Positions 1 to 7,214 of a stretch of DNA of 48,519 bases are shown here, one piece after another; position 1 is the stretch's first letter, and each line of letters begins with the position of its first letter. The stretch is from a virus, in IMG/VR virus record IMGVR_UViG_3300037882_002808, positions 1-48,519 of that record; one strand, given 5' to 3'. The translations under genes were made by a program, and so were the position numbers. The notes below the pieces were generated by a model. The model did no database searches. It worked only from the letters and a program-made list of their open reading frames with translations, and was not told the origin of the DNA.

Positions 1-99
1 CAATTTCCAGCCCTCTCAAAACAGCAAATCTTGGCGCTCATGAACGAATGCTGCGGCCCATTTTCTCGGATGCCCCAAGAATACAAAACTCTCGCTCAC
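1..99. repeat. Terminal direct repeat marking circular closure
   Basis: Bases 1-99 are identical to bases 48421-48519. An exact 99-base overlap at the two ends of an assembled sequence usually means a circular or circularly permuted molecule closed at an odd k-mer length. It is more likely an assembly signature than a true packaged terminal repeat. A coding sequence reads through the join without interruption, which supports closure. Confidence 0.95.
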
Positions 100-297
100 G
101 AGCTTTTCCGAGTCTGGGAGCGCATTGAGGAAGAAAAGGGATCTTACGATTTGGCTGTGAACATTCAAAATCTCCGAGTGGTTCTTTCGATCTTGGCTCC
201 TAGAATTGTCTTCGGAGAAAAACTTGACGCTCTCCAAGATTTTGAACCTCTGGCATACTGTCAACAGCTTCGGCGAGAGTGGTTGTCGAAGTGCTAA
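1..297 (+). CDS. Hypothetical protein, 3' part of a gene spanning the circular join
   Basis: The frame is open from base 1. It continues upstream across the join to an ATG at 48406, giving a 103-residue protein that starts MNRAQQFPALSKQQ. The ATG has AGGAGG eight bases upstream (48392-48397), so internal starts at 31 or 40 are not needed. I do not recognise the protein. It is mostly helical and charged, with no membrane segment. It ends 27 bases before the endolysin start, so the two are probably co-transcribed. Its ribosome binding site lies in a hairpin described at 48370-48405. Confidence 0.75.
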   Translation, partial: QFPALSKQQILALMNECCGPFSRMPQEYKTLAHELFRVWERIEEEKGSYDLAVNIQNLRVVLSILAPRIVFGEKLDALQDFEPLAYCQQLRREWLSKC

Positions 298-324
298 AAC
301 CCACCATTGCAGGAGTCCCAATAC

Positions 325-1815
325 ATGCAGAACCTAGCTTTTGCCCCAGGCCAACGCTTCACTTTTGCCGTAGACCCAGACGACATTGATGCGCCTTTAC
401 GCACGCCCAAAGATTTGGCTGTTGGCTACGATGAAAATTGGGCTGCGCTGAAGGTCAGTAGAGATTGGCTGACTGACGTTGACACCATTATCGACAAAGT
501 TTTTCTCAGGAACCAAGGGCGCTACCAGGATATTTCCCGCAGAACAGACGCTACCCCTTGGTTTGTGATTGCGATCATCCACTTCATGGAGGCATCAGGT
601 CGATTCGACAAGCACCTTCACAACGGGGATCCGCTCACCGCGAGGACACGCCTGGTTCCGGCTGGTAGACCACTCAGAGGAAACCCGCCTTTTACATTTG
701 AAGAGTCGGCAGTAGACGCGCTTGGAATGAAAAGCGTTCCACAGATTGATGATTGGTCAGTGGCTTCAATTTGTTACTTGCTTGAGTCCTATAATGGCTT
801 TGGATACAGAAACAAAGGGATCAGAAGCCCTTACCTGTATGCACAGTCAAATCTGTGGTCAAAAGGAAAATACGTCGCTGATGGTCGGTATGATCCTAAC
901 GCTGGATCAAGCCAGATCGGCGCTGTCTGTTTCCTCAAGCGCATGTTTGATCGCGGAATCATCTCAGCGGCAAACGCTCCGATCCCAACGCCCACTAAAC
1001 CAGTGCGCGAAGACAAGCCCGATCTGAAATTTGGTGACACTGGCATAGGCGTCGAAGTGCTCCAAAACACTCTCAACGGCTGCGGCTATGGGCCTCTTGA
1101 AGTAGACGGCGAATTCGGGCCCGCAACACTCGCTGAGGTCCGAGCATTTCAGGACGATCTCGGTTTGGACATTGATGGCGAAGTGGGCCCCCTCACATGG
1201 GCAGCTCTGGGTCAGCACGCAAAGCTTCCCGGCTGGACGCCCGTCTATGAAAAGCCTTCGACCCCAATCGCGGACCCATCCAAAGGCGATCTCAGAAAGC
1301 TCGTGGCTACGCAGTCAGAGGCGCTTGCAAGGCTTGGAAGATCGCACAGCCCAGGCAATGAGATCGACAAAACAATCCTGGATCCTCTTCGCCCCGCAAT
1401 GAAAGCTTTGGGCCACCTGGGGGCCTCACAAAACGATGACTTTTGGAATTGGTGTGCTGGATGGGTGACCTTCTGCCTTCGCCAAGCCGGTGTAAACGTC
1501 CCGGACAAATTCAAGGCCCCCGGCTGTTGGGCAACGGTGGCTCTCGTCGAGATGTGGGACGTTCAAGCGAGAGCCTGTGGAGCTTGGATCCCTCGGGGAA
1601 CCAGAGCACCCAAGCAAGGTGACGTGGTGATCTTCGATTGGGACGGCGACCGCTACGCTGACCACATTGGGATCTTTCTCAGAATGCAAGGCGGCTACTT
1701 CGTTTGTGCGGAAGGAAACCGAGGAAACAGAGAGGCGGTCACTCAGCGGAGCTTATCTAGCATTGAGGGGTTCATCGACCTTGAAAAGCTGGCCGCACAC
1801 CTCGGCATGAAATGA
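325..1815 (+). CDS. Three-domain endolysin (lysozyme-like, peptidoglycan-binding, CHAP)
   Basis: Peptidoglycan hydrolase of 496 residues for host lysis. Residues about 40-215 resemble a phage/bacterial lysozyme-like family; Glu89 in HFMEASG is a candidate catalytic acid, followed by NGDPLTARTRLVPAGRP and later YNGFGYR and GKYVADG. Residues about 236-298 form a PG_binding_1 domain (VDGEFGPATLAEVRAFQ, then DGEVGPLTW). Residues about 365-485 form a CHAP-type cysteine amidase/endopeptidase, with Cys377 in WNWCAGW, GDVVIFDWDGD, and His447 in DHIGIF. The ATG at 325 has AGGAG nine bases upstream and is preferred over the TTG at 307. No signal peptide is seen, so export would need a holin. A terminator follows at 1875. 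Two lytic activities plus a binding domain in one chain is larger than most phage lysins from Gram-negative hosts. Confidence 0.9.
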   Translation: MQNLAFAPGQRFTFAVDPDDIDAPLRTPKDLAVGYDENWAALKVSRDWLTDVDTIIDKVFLRNQGRYQDISRRTDATPWFVIAIIHFMEASGRFDKHLHNGDPLTARTRLVPAGRPLRGNPPFTFEESAVDALGMKSVPQIDDWSVASICYLLESYNGFGYRNKGIRSPYLYAQSNLWSKGKYVADGRYDPNAGSSQIGAVCFLKRMFDRGIISAANAPIPTPTKPVREDKPDLKFGDTGIGVEVLQNTLNGCGYGPLEVDGEFGPATLAEVRAFQDDLGLDIDGEVGPLTWAALGQHAKLPGWTPVYEKPSTPIADPSKGDLRKLVATQSEALARLGRSHSPGNEIDKTILDPLRPAMKALGHLGASQNDDFWNWCAGWVTFCLRQAGVNVPDKFKAPGCWATVALVEMWDVQARACGAWIPRGTRAPKQGDVVIFDWDGDRYADHIGIFLRMQGGYFVCAEGNRGNREAVTQRSLSSIEGFIDLEKLAAHLGMK

Positions 1816-1874
1816 GGTAAGTTTTCCAAAGCCAAGGGTAACCTTGGTGATCGCTTCATGCGGTGGGGATAAGG

Positions 1875-1912
1875 GGAGGGATTCCAGGGACGGAATCTCT
1901 CCTTTCTCATTT
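1875..1912 (+). terminator. Rho-independent terminator after endolysin
   Basis: An 11-bp stem (GGAGGGATTCC with GGAATCTCTCC, one G-T pair) has a 6-base loop and is followed by TTTCTCATTT. It separates the lysis genes from the packaging genes. Confidence 0.8.
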
Positions 1913-1930
1913 CCAGATTTTGGTAAGGTA
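1903..1930 (+). promoter_or_regulatory. TGGTAAG element before small terminase
   Basis: TTGGTAAGGT lies just after the terminator and 33 bases before the terS start. TGGTAAG is shared with the elements upstream of the capsid gene (8615) and the tail tube gene (17020). The upstream half of those elements is not clear here. It may be a late promoter; no experimental support is available. Confidence 0.35.
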
Positions 1931-1962
1931 AGAGCAATGCGAAGCCATGGAGGGCCTCAAAA

Positions 1963-2481
1963 ATGCGTCCAGCTCTGATGTCAGAAGACTTGTACGACCG
2001 TATCAGAATGCGATTTGTTGCTGGCATGTCAGCTCATCAAGTGGCAAAACTGCACCAAATCCCCTACGAAACAGCCCTGCAAATCCAAGTCAGCGTGACC
2101 GAACAGACCAAGCGGGAGCTTGTGAATCAAAGAATCATGCTCAGGAATGCAGCCAGAGAAGCAGTGCCCGAGGCGATCCAAACCCTGCGGGAAGCCACAA
2201 GCGGTGTTCGGGTAACAGTCGAGGGAAAAACCGAGGCGGTCTATGCGAAGAAAGAAGACCTCGCGATCATGCGAGAGAGGGTTAATGCGGCCTCAAAACT
2301 CCTAGCCTTCGCTAAGGACGCCGTGAACGAAAACATTCTCTCATGGCTGTCGGAGAAAGAATCAGGACAGGACTTTTCGCAAGAAGAGCTTTTCAGCTTC
2401 GAGATGCAGTTTCAGGATGACGGCGCAACTCATGTGGTGCCCAAAAAGATCCCCCTCAAGATCGTCGGCGGTGACCTTTGA
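1963..2481 (+). CDS. terS: Terminase small subunit
   Basis: A 172-residue protein directly upstream of the large terminase and overlapping it by four bases, the usual terS position. The N-terminus (SEDLYDRIRMRFVAGMSAHQ onwards) reads as a helix-turn-helix expected for recognition of the packaging site. The middle is a long charged helix suited to ring assembly. The C-terminus ends in a short basic-hydrophobic tail. The ATG has GGAGGG eight bases upstream. The call rests on position and HTH character; the sequence itself is not strongly conserved. Confidence 0.75.
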   Translation: MRPALMSEDLYDRIRMRFVAGMSAHQVAKLHQIPYETALQIQVSVTEQTKRELVNQRIMLRNAAREAVPEAIQTLREATSGVRVTVEGKTEAVYAKKEDLAIMRERVNAASKLLAFAKDAVNENILSWLSEKESGQDFSQEELFSFEMQFQDDGATHVVPKKIPLKIVGGDL

Positions 2482-3992
2482 ACCTTCCCGATTCAATGAT
2501 CCCTCAAGGCGTGCGTGCGGTCGCAGTGCCAAGGAGGATCAACCCATTTCAACTCCAGCTTCCCAAGGCGTATGCGCCCTGGCAGCACGATTTGATGACT
2601 TCAAAATGTCGCTTGCAACTTTTCGTCCTAGGCACAAAGTGCGGGAAAACCCTGGGCGGCTCGGTTCGCATGGCTGCCATGTCAATGCTGTGTCCCGCCG
2701 ACCAGCACGGGCTCTTTCGGATCATCGCGCCCACCTATGCACTCAGTTCGATTACGTTTCGTTATATGGAACGGATCTTTGCCGACCGACTTAAGCGCCC
2801 CGAAGGCTGGTCCGACTCCGACTACTCGAGAGCCGCCGCCACTTACGACGCCATGAAGCCAGAGAAGTCCACGGCCAAGCTTTGGATGCGGTGGCGGCAT
2901 AACAACGCTCTTGTTAAGTGCATCCACGCCCAAGACCCCGAGACAACGATCGAAGGCGAGCGGGTCCATGGGGCCTTGCTAGATGAAGCCTCTAAAATGC
3001 CCGAGCAGGTCTATGCCTCGCACACCTCGACAACTACGCAAACCAACGGATGGACTGCGATCACAACCACTCCAAGGGGCAAGAACTGGGTCTATAAACT
3101 TTACAAAAACATCGAAGACCACATGCGGTGGTGCGAAAGAAACGAACGTCCTTATGAGATGTTCTGCGCAACAGCAAAGACCATCGACAGCCCTTTTGTT
3201 ACCCAAGCCGTGGTTGAGCAAGCAAGAAGAACCTTGCCCGCAAGGATGTTCAAACAGCTTTACGAAGCCGAATTTGTAGATGATGGAGATGTATTTTCGG
3301 GCTTCCGAACACTCTGCGAGGGTGTCTACTTCGACGAGGCCGACCGAGAATTACACGTTCCCTTTGACGCTAACCAAATGGAAGTGGTGATCGGCGCTGA
3401 CTGGGCTAGGACGCACGACTACACGGTGTTCACAGCTTGGGATATTAACACTCGCCCCGCTCGCGTGGTTGGGTGGATGCGCTTTAATGGCCAGAATTAC
3501 CGCACCATGATCCGTCAAATCTTTGAGTTTGGGAAAAAATTCAAAGACGTTGTGCAGGTCGTCCACGACAAGACAGGGATTGGGGACGTGATCGACGAGC
3601 TCATGAGTCAACTCCCATGGAGCGTCAAAGGCGTGGTGTTCACCAATGAGTCAAAAGCCGAAATGGTTACAAAGCTTATGGTGGCGATTCAGCACGGCAA
3701 AGTGCGCTTCCCTAACTGGGAGACTTTGATCCGCGAAATGGACGCTTTTGAGGTCGAAACGAATGAGCTTGGGCGAATGAAATTCAACGCGCCGAGCGGG
3801 CAACACGATGACGTGGTTTGCTCTCTGTTCCTTGGGTTCTCCGTGGTCGATCAGATGATCACGCAAGGAGCCTTTGAGGTGCGTTTCCTTGACGACTTGG
3901 TAAATGAACCAGCCGACTCAGACGAGGGGGGCTATGGTAGCCTTGCCAGTGACGAGGACGGCGAAGACTCAGGCGGTTTCCAATGGCTCTGA
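2478..3992 (+). CDS. terL: Terminase large subunit (packaging ATPase/nuclease)
   Basis: DNA packaging motor of 504 residues. The ATPase domain has Walker A LGTKCGKT (residues 51-58), Walker B LLDEASK with Asp169-Glu170, and a coupling motif TTTPRGKNW. The nuclease domain is RNase H-like: Asp308 in VIGADWA, Asp364/Asp370 in VVHDKTGIGD, and Asp444-Asp445 in GQHDDVV. The start is either TTG 2478, overlapping the terS stop, or ATG 2496; neither has a strong ribosome binding site. Translational coupling to terS favours 2478. An acidic tail follows the nuclease domain. Length and motif order are normal for the family. Confidence 0.95.
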   Translation: MNLPDSMIPQGVRAVAVPRRINPFQLQLPKAYAPWQHDLMTSKCRLQLFVLGTKCGKTLGGSVRMAAMSMLCPADQHGLFRIIAPTYALSSITFRYMERIFADRLKRPEGWSDSDYSRAAATYDAMKPEKSTAKLWMRWRHNNALVKCIHAQDPETTIEGERVHGALLDEASKMPEQVYASHTSTTTQTNGWTAITTTPRGKNWVYKLYKNIEDHMRWCERNERPYEMFCATAKTIDSPFVTQAVVEQARRTLPARMFKQLYEAEFVDDGDVFSGFRTLCEGVYFDEADRELHVPFDANQMEVVIGADWARTHDYTVFTAWDINTRPARVVGWMRFNGQNYRTMIRQIFEFGKKFKDVVQVVHDKTGIGDVIDELMSQLPWSVKGVVFTNESKAEMVTKLMVAIQHGKVRFPNWETLIREMDAFEVETNELGRMKFNAPSGQHDDVVCSLFLGFSVVDQMITQGAFEVRFLDDLVNEPADSDEGGYGSLASDEDGEDSGGFQWL

Positions 3993-4249
3993 CGATCAAC
4001 ATGCACCCTGATCACAAGATGAAGGTTCAGATCGGCGAGAATATCTTTCTGGAGAATGTTAGCGGCAGGCAATTGAAACTGAGAATCGAGGCGCCGGACG
4101 AATTGAGAATTCTGAGGATCAAAAAGGAGCCGGAAAGTGGCAGCAAAGCAAGCAACGCGAGCGAAGGCCCCAGCGCGGGGGCAGGACTTCAAAGTGAAGA
4201 TGCTGGACCAAAACGGGCGTTTCCTGCCCGAATCCAGCGCCGAGTTTAG
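3983..4249 (+). CDS. CsrA-like small protein
   Basis: An 88-residue ORF overlapping the terL stop by 10 bases. Its first ~50 residues follow the CsrA/RsmA pattern: short N-terminal strand, KVQIGENIFLENVSG, then LKLRIEAPDELRILR, which matches the family's 'IG..V.V.V....V.IGI.AP.....R' layout. The family's Arg at position 6 is not obvious, so RNA binding may be altered. The C-terminal 37 residues overlap the portal gene in another frame and are low complexity. CsrA proteins bind GGA motifs at ribosome binding sites and control translation. A structural-gene location suggests local or host-directed translational control, but this is inference. Confidence 0.5.
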   Translation: MALTINMHPDHKMKVQIGENIFLENVSGRQLKLRIEAPDELRILRIKKEPESGSKASNASEGPSAGAGLQSEDAGPKRAFPARIQRRV

Positions 4250-7214
4250 GACCGAGCAAAGCGCATTTGTTGACAACATGACTTTGAAGAATCTTTTCTA
4301 CACAGAGGACTGGGTTTTCATTTGTACGGACTCGATAGCGGCCCCGATCTCGCAATTGCCTTTGTATGTGAATGACATCATGAGCGACAGAGGATCGGCC
4401 AAGGGTCTGACTTATTCCCCAAACCACGCCCACCCGCTTAACAAAGTGATCGAAAGGCCAAACAAATTCCAAGACAGACATGCGTTTCTTTACAACCAAG
4501 TGGTCGATTTCTGCCAACTCGGGAATGCAGTATTTTGGTTCGCTGAACAGCTTGGGGAGATGTACCAACTAGGCGCTGAATTGGTGCAGTACGACTTTGA
4601 CCAGCAAAGAAACCCTGTTGGGATGTTCTATTACCCCATGGGCTACGAAGATGGTTTTATGAACAAAGCCATGAAAAACAATTTTCCTTTGGCCCAGCTC
4701 TGCCACACCATGCGCCCAAACCCTTCGAGCCTTTTGTGGGGACTTTCCCCTTACATCCCAGGCAAAAGGTCGACTTTGATTAACCGATACAGCTCCGAGT
4801 ACGTTCTGAGTTTCTACCAGAAAGGCGCGTCTCCTCAGTTCATTCTTGAGATGCCCGAGAACACCAACAAAAAGCAGATGCAAGACCTGCTCCGCACAAT
4901 GGAAATCAGTACAACAGGCCGCAGAAACCAACGGCGCCCAATGGTTCTGCCTCCAGGCGTCAAGGCAAACTCCCACGACTCCAAGATTGTGGATCAGAAC
5001 CTTGTCGAGCTTGTCAGAAACAACCGAGAGACAATCTTGCAGATCCTCAGAATCCCAAAGCACATTGTTTCCTTGAATGAGGCCGGTTCTCTTGGCTCAG
5101 AAGAAGCCAAAATGGCGCTCAAAGTCTTTTGGCTCATGACCCTGAATCCGATTTGTGAAATGATCGAGGGCCGTTGGACCCAGTTCTTTCGAGCTCGCGG
5201 GCTCTTGCGTCAAAATGAGTGCTTGCGGTTCGACAAGTCCAGCGTGGCGGCTCTGGAAGATGACGAGGAAAGCAAAGCAAAGCTCGCAATCTCCTTGATG
5301 CCTCTCTTCACTCCAAATGAATTGCGCTCCAAATTTTATGACGCCCCACCCATTGTGGGCGGAGACGTGATCGCGTCCCAAAACTCACAGCCTCAGCTTC
5401 CAATGTTCTACGGTGCAGCTCCCCAACCTCAGCCAACACCACAGGCCCAGGCTTTGCCCGCGCCCATTGAGGCCACCAAGGAGGTCGAGCCGCCCACGAT
5501 CGACACCACAAGCACCAAGGGCCCGGACACGCTGCCAAACGCTCTCAGCGAGTCGGCTAAGGCTGTTTTTGAGCAGACCGAGAAAGACTACAAGGATCAA
5601 GAAGAGAACCAGATCCCAGAGGTTTTTGATCTAGCTTTGGAGCTCCTCTCCAAGAGCGTGGTTAAGGCCAGCTCTCTGTTCAAAAAGTTCGCCAGCGAGA
5701 AAGCGGCAACCGTGGACAAAGAGCGATACCGAAAGGAGCTCGATAAATCCTATGAAGAGATCCACAGCCAGTACCGCAAGAAGTTCGACGACAGGCTAGA
5801 AAGCTCAATTGACGTGGGTTACCGCACGTCTCTCAGCCCTCTGTTCAACAAAGAGGACCAGGCGGCTCTGGCCGCAGCTCAAGAGGAAGGTCGGCAAGGT
5901 CGAAGGGCAATCCTTGAGGCCCGCTCGATCAAAATGTTCGACAGCATTCGCAACACGTCCACTGAGTCAGTGATGAAGATCATTGACAGAGCCTTGACGG
6001 AAAAGCTGTCAGTCCAGGACACAGCGAAGCTTTTAGTCAGCACCTTCTCTGGGCTTGCAGAGTCCAGGGCTCTGACAATTGCACGAACCGAAACCCTGAC
6101 GGCTGTTTCTTTGGGTCAAGCTGCTCTCGCTCAAGACGCAGCTAAGATGATCCCTGGGCTCAAGAAAGTTTGGATGAATGCGGGCGATCTTCGGGTTCGC
6201 GGAACAAACCCATGGGACACGGCTGATCATGTAAAACTTCAGGCTGAGGAACGCGATTTTGATAAGCCGTTCTCCAACGGCCTCATGTTCCCAAGAGACC
6301 CAAGTGGTCCAGCAAATCAAACGATCAACTGTTTTATAGGCTCAACAATCGCCCAATCGGTCAAGCTTAAGGCGTCCATTTCTCACGTCTACGAGGGTGA
6401 ATTTGTTACCCTCAAAACTATATCTGGCAGAGAGCTTACCGGAACCCAAAATCACCCAGTGATGACGCGCTTTGGATGGATGGCTTTGGGTCAATTGCAG
6501 AAAGGCGACGAATTGATCTGCGCAAGCCTGAACCTCGAAGCTCCGATTTGCCCCGATATGGAACAGATCAATGCCACTATGGAAGAGGTGCATGGTTCGC
6601 TTTCTCGTTTGGGGTCGGCTCAAAGGGTAGTAAGTGCCGGTGGCGATTTCCACGGCGATGTTACTCACGCGGATGTCGATGTTGTATGGGCCGACAGGAG
6701 CTTGCATTTGGGCGTCAAAGCCTCTTCTGACGAGCTCAGCAAAGAATTCGGCCTCGTATCTTCCGACGTATTGCCGGGTTCTGCATCTGGTCACAGCTCT
6801 TTCGGCCAACTCTCGGGCGGATCTTTGGACTCCTCTGACAGCTCCGTGCGCTCTGGAGATCTGCCGAGATCTTTGGTTGGCACTCATTCGGGCCCACTTG
6901 ACTCTTTCAGCCTCAGATCGACCCCGGATAGTAACTCCGGCCTCGACAAGTCTTCTGCGAATCGTTGGCCTAGAGATTCCCAAATCCCTGGAAAGAGCGT
7001 TCTCGCTCCTGAGTTCATTAACGTAACTATGGATCAAATTGTCGATGTTCAGAGGAATTTTGGCAGGCATAACGTCTACAATCTCCACACGGATAGTGAG
7101 CAATACCTAGCAAATGGCATAGTCGTGCACAACTGTAGATGCACACTGCTTGTGATCCCGCCAGAGGATCGCAGATCAATTAAGGTTCCAAAGAAACAAG
7201 AAGGGGATAACTGA
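4137..7214 (+). CDS. Portal protein fused to MuF-type head morphogenesis domain, interrupted by an intein
   Basis: A 1025-residue precursor. After removal of the 268-residue intein, the product would be 757 residues. Residues about 30-420 resemble a phage portal (dodecameric DNA gate). A Pro/Ala/Gln-rich linker follows at about 420-460. Residues about 480-731 plus the last 26 form an SPP1 gp7/Mu gpF head morphogenesis domain, with TIARTET and the terminal CRCTLL motif. The intein sits exactly in that motif, between Asn and CRC. GTG 4137 has AAGGAG seven bases upstream and is the best start, although it overlaps the CsrA-like ORF by 113 bases. It overlaps the protease gene by one base (TGATG). 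Portal-MuF fusions are known in some phages; an unspliced product would probably have a disrupted C-terminal motif. Confidence 0.9.
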   Translation: MAAKQATRAKAPARGQDFKVKMLDQNGRFLPESSAEFRTEQSAFVDNMTLKNLFYTEDWVFICTDSIAAPISQLPLYVNDIMSDRGSAKGLTYSPNHAHPLNKVIERPNKFQDRHAFLYNQVVDFCQLGNAVFWFAEQLGEMYQLGAELVQYDFDQQRNPVGMFYYPMGYEDGFMNKAMKNNFPLAQLCHTMRPNPSSLLWGLSPYIPGKRSTLINRYSSEYVLSFYQKGASPQFILEMPENTNKKQMQDLLRTMEISTTGRRNQRRPMVLPPGVKANSHDSKIVDQNLVELVRNNRETILQILRIPKHIVSLNEAGSLGSEEAKMALKVFWLMTLNPICEMIEGRWTQFFRARGLLRQNECLRFDKSSVAALEDDEESKAKLAISLMPLFTPNELRSKFYDAPPIVGGDVIASQNSQPQLPMFYGAAPQPQPTPQAQALPAPIEATKEVEPPTIDTTSTKGPDTLPNALSESAKAVFEQTEKDYKDQEENQIPEVFDLALELLSKSVVKASSLFKKFASEKAATVDKERYRKELDKSYEEIHSQYRKKFDDRLESSIDVGYRTSLSPLFNKEDQAALAAAQEEGRQGRRAILEARSIKMFDSIRNTSTESVMKIIDRALTEKLSVQDTAKLLVSTFSGLAESRALTIARTETLTAVSLGQAALAQDAAKMIPGLKKVWMNAGDLRVRGTNPWDTADHVKLQAEERDFDKPFSNGLMFPRDPSGPANQTINCFIGSTIAQSVKLKASISHVYEGEFVTLKTISGRELTGTQNHPVMTRFGWMALGQLQKGDELICASLNLEAPICPDMEQINATMEEVHGSLSRLGSAQRVVSAGGDFHGDVTHADVDVVWADRSLHLGVKASSDELSKEFGLVSSDVLPGSASGHSSFGQLSGGSLDSSDSSVRSGDLPRSLVGTHSGPLDSFSLRSTPDSNSGLDKSSANRWPRDSQIPGKSVLAPEFINVTMDQIVDVQRNFGRHNVYNLHTDSEQYLANGIVVHNCRCTLLVIPPEDRRSIKVPKKQEGDN
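6330..7133 (+). mobile_element. Intein in the MuF domain
   Basis: Precursor residues 732-999. Block A begins with Cys732 (CFIGST). Block B is TGTQNHPVMTRFGWMALGQL, carrying the TxxH motif. Blocks F and G are VYNLHTDSEQYLANGIVVHN, ending His-Asn before Cys+1. These are all residues expected for class 1 protein splicing. The middle (about residues 795-975) has no LAGLIDADG motif. It contains DFHGDVTHADVDVV and then a long Ser/Gly/Asp-rich stretch that looks unconstrained as protein. That stretch is the complement of the nuclease ORF on the other strand. The intein interrupts the highly conserved CRC motif, a typical homing site choice. Confidence 0.9.
6342..7070 (-). CDS. Putative homing endonuclease encoded antisense within the intein
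   Basis: A 242-codon minus-strand ORF that starts with MPAKIPLNIDNLIHSYVNEL and stays inside the intein. Residues about 12-45 are a helix-turn-helix of resolvase type (SRDLGISRPTIRRRLVEAG). Residues 45-110 are basic. Residues about 115-200 carry YEAEFFAELVRRGFDAQ, VGPYNIDI and IAVEIATG, the pattern of a PD-(D/E)XK/Vsr-like phage endonuclease family. Candidate active-site residues are the Glu in YEAEF, the Asp in NIDI and the Glu in AVEI. ATG 7070 gives a normal N-terminus; an upstream TTG at 7103 is possible. There is a GGAG about 12 bases before the ATG, which is weak. The ORF has the composition of a real protein, whereas the sense frame over it is low complexity. The inferred role is to spread the intein into intein-less MuF genes. 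Confidence 0.7.
   Translation of the reverse strand: MPAKIPLNIDNLIHSYVNELRSENALSRDLGISRPTIRRRLVEAGVTIRGRSEAERVKWARMSANQRSRQISRAHGAVRGVQRSARELAERAVTRCRTRQYVGRYEAEFFAELVRRGFDAQMQAPVGPYNIDIRVSNIAVEIATGTYYPLSRPQTRKRTMHLFHSGIDLFHIGANRSFEVQACADQFVAFLQLTQSHPSKARHHWVILGSGKLSARYSFEGNKFTLVDVRNGRLKLDRLGDC

Noticed and set aside
5308-5600. Minus-strand ORFs opposite the portal linker
   Set aside because: They are Trp/Arg/Pro-rich shadows of a Pro/Ala/Gln-rich coding stretch, unlike the antisense ORF in the intein, which has motif structure.
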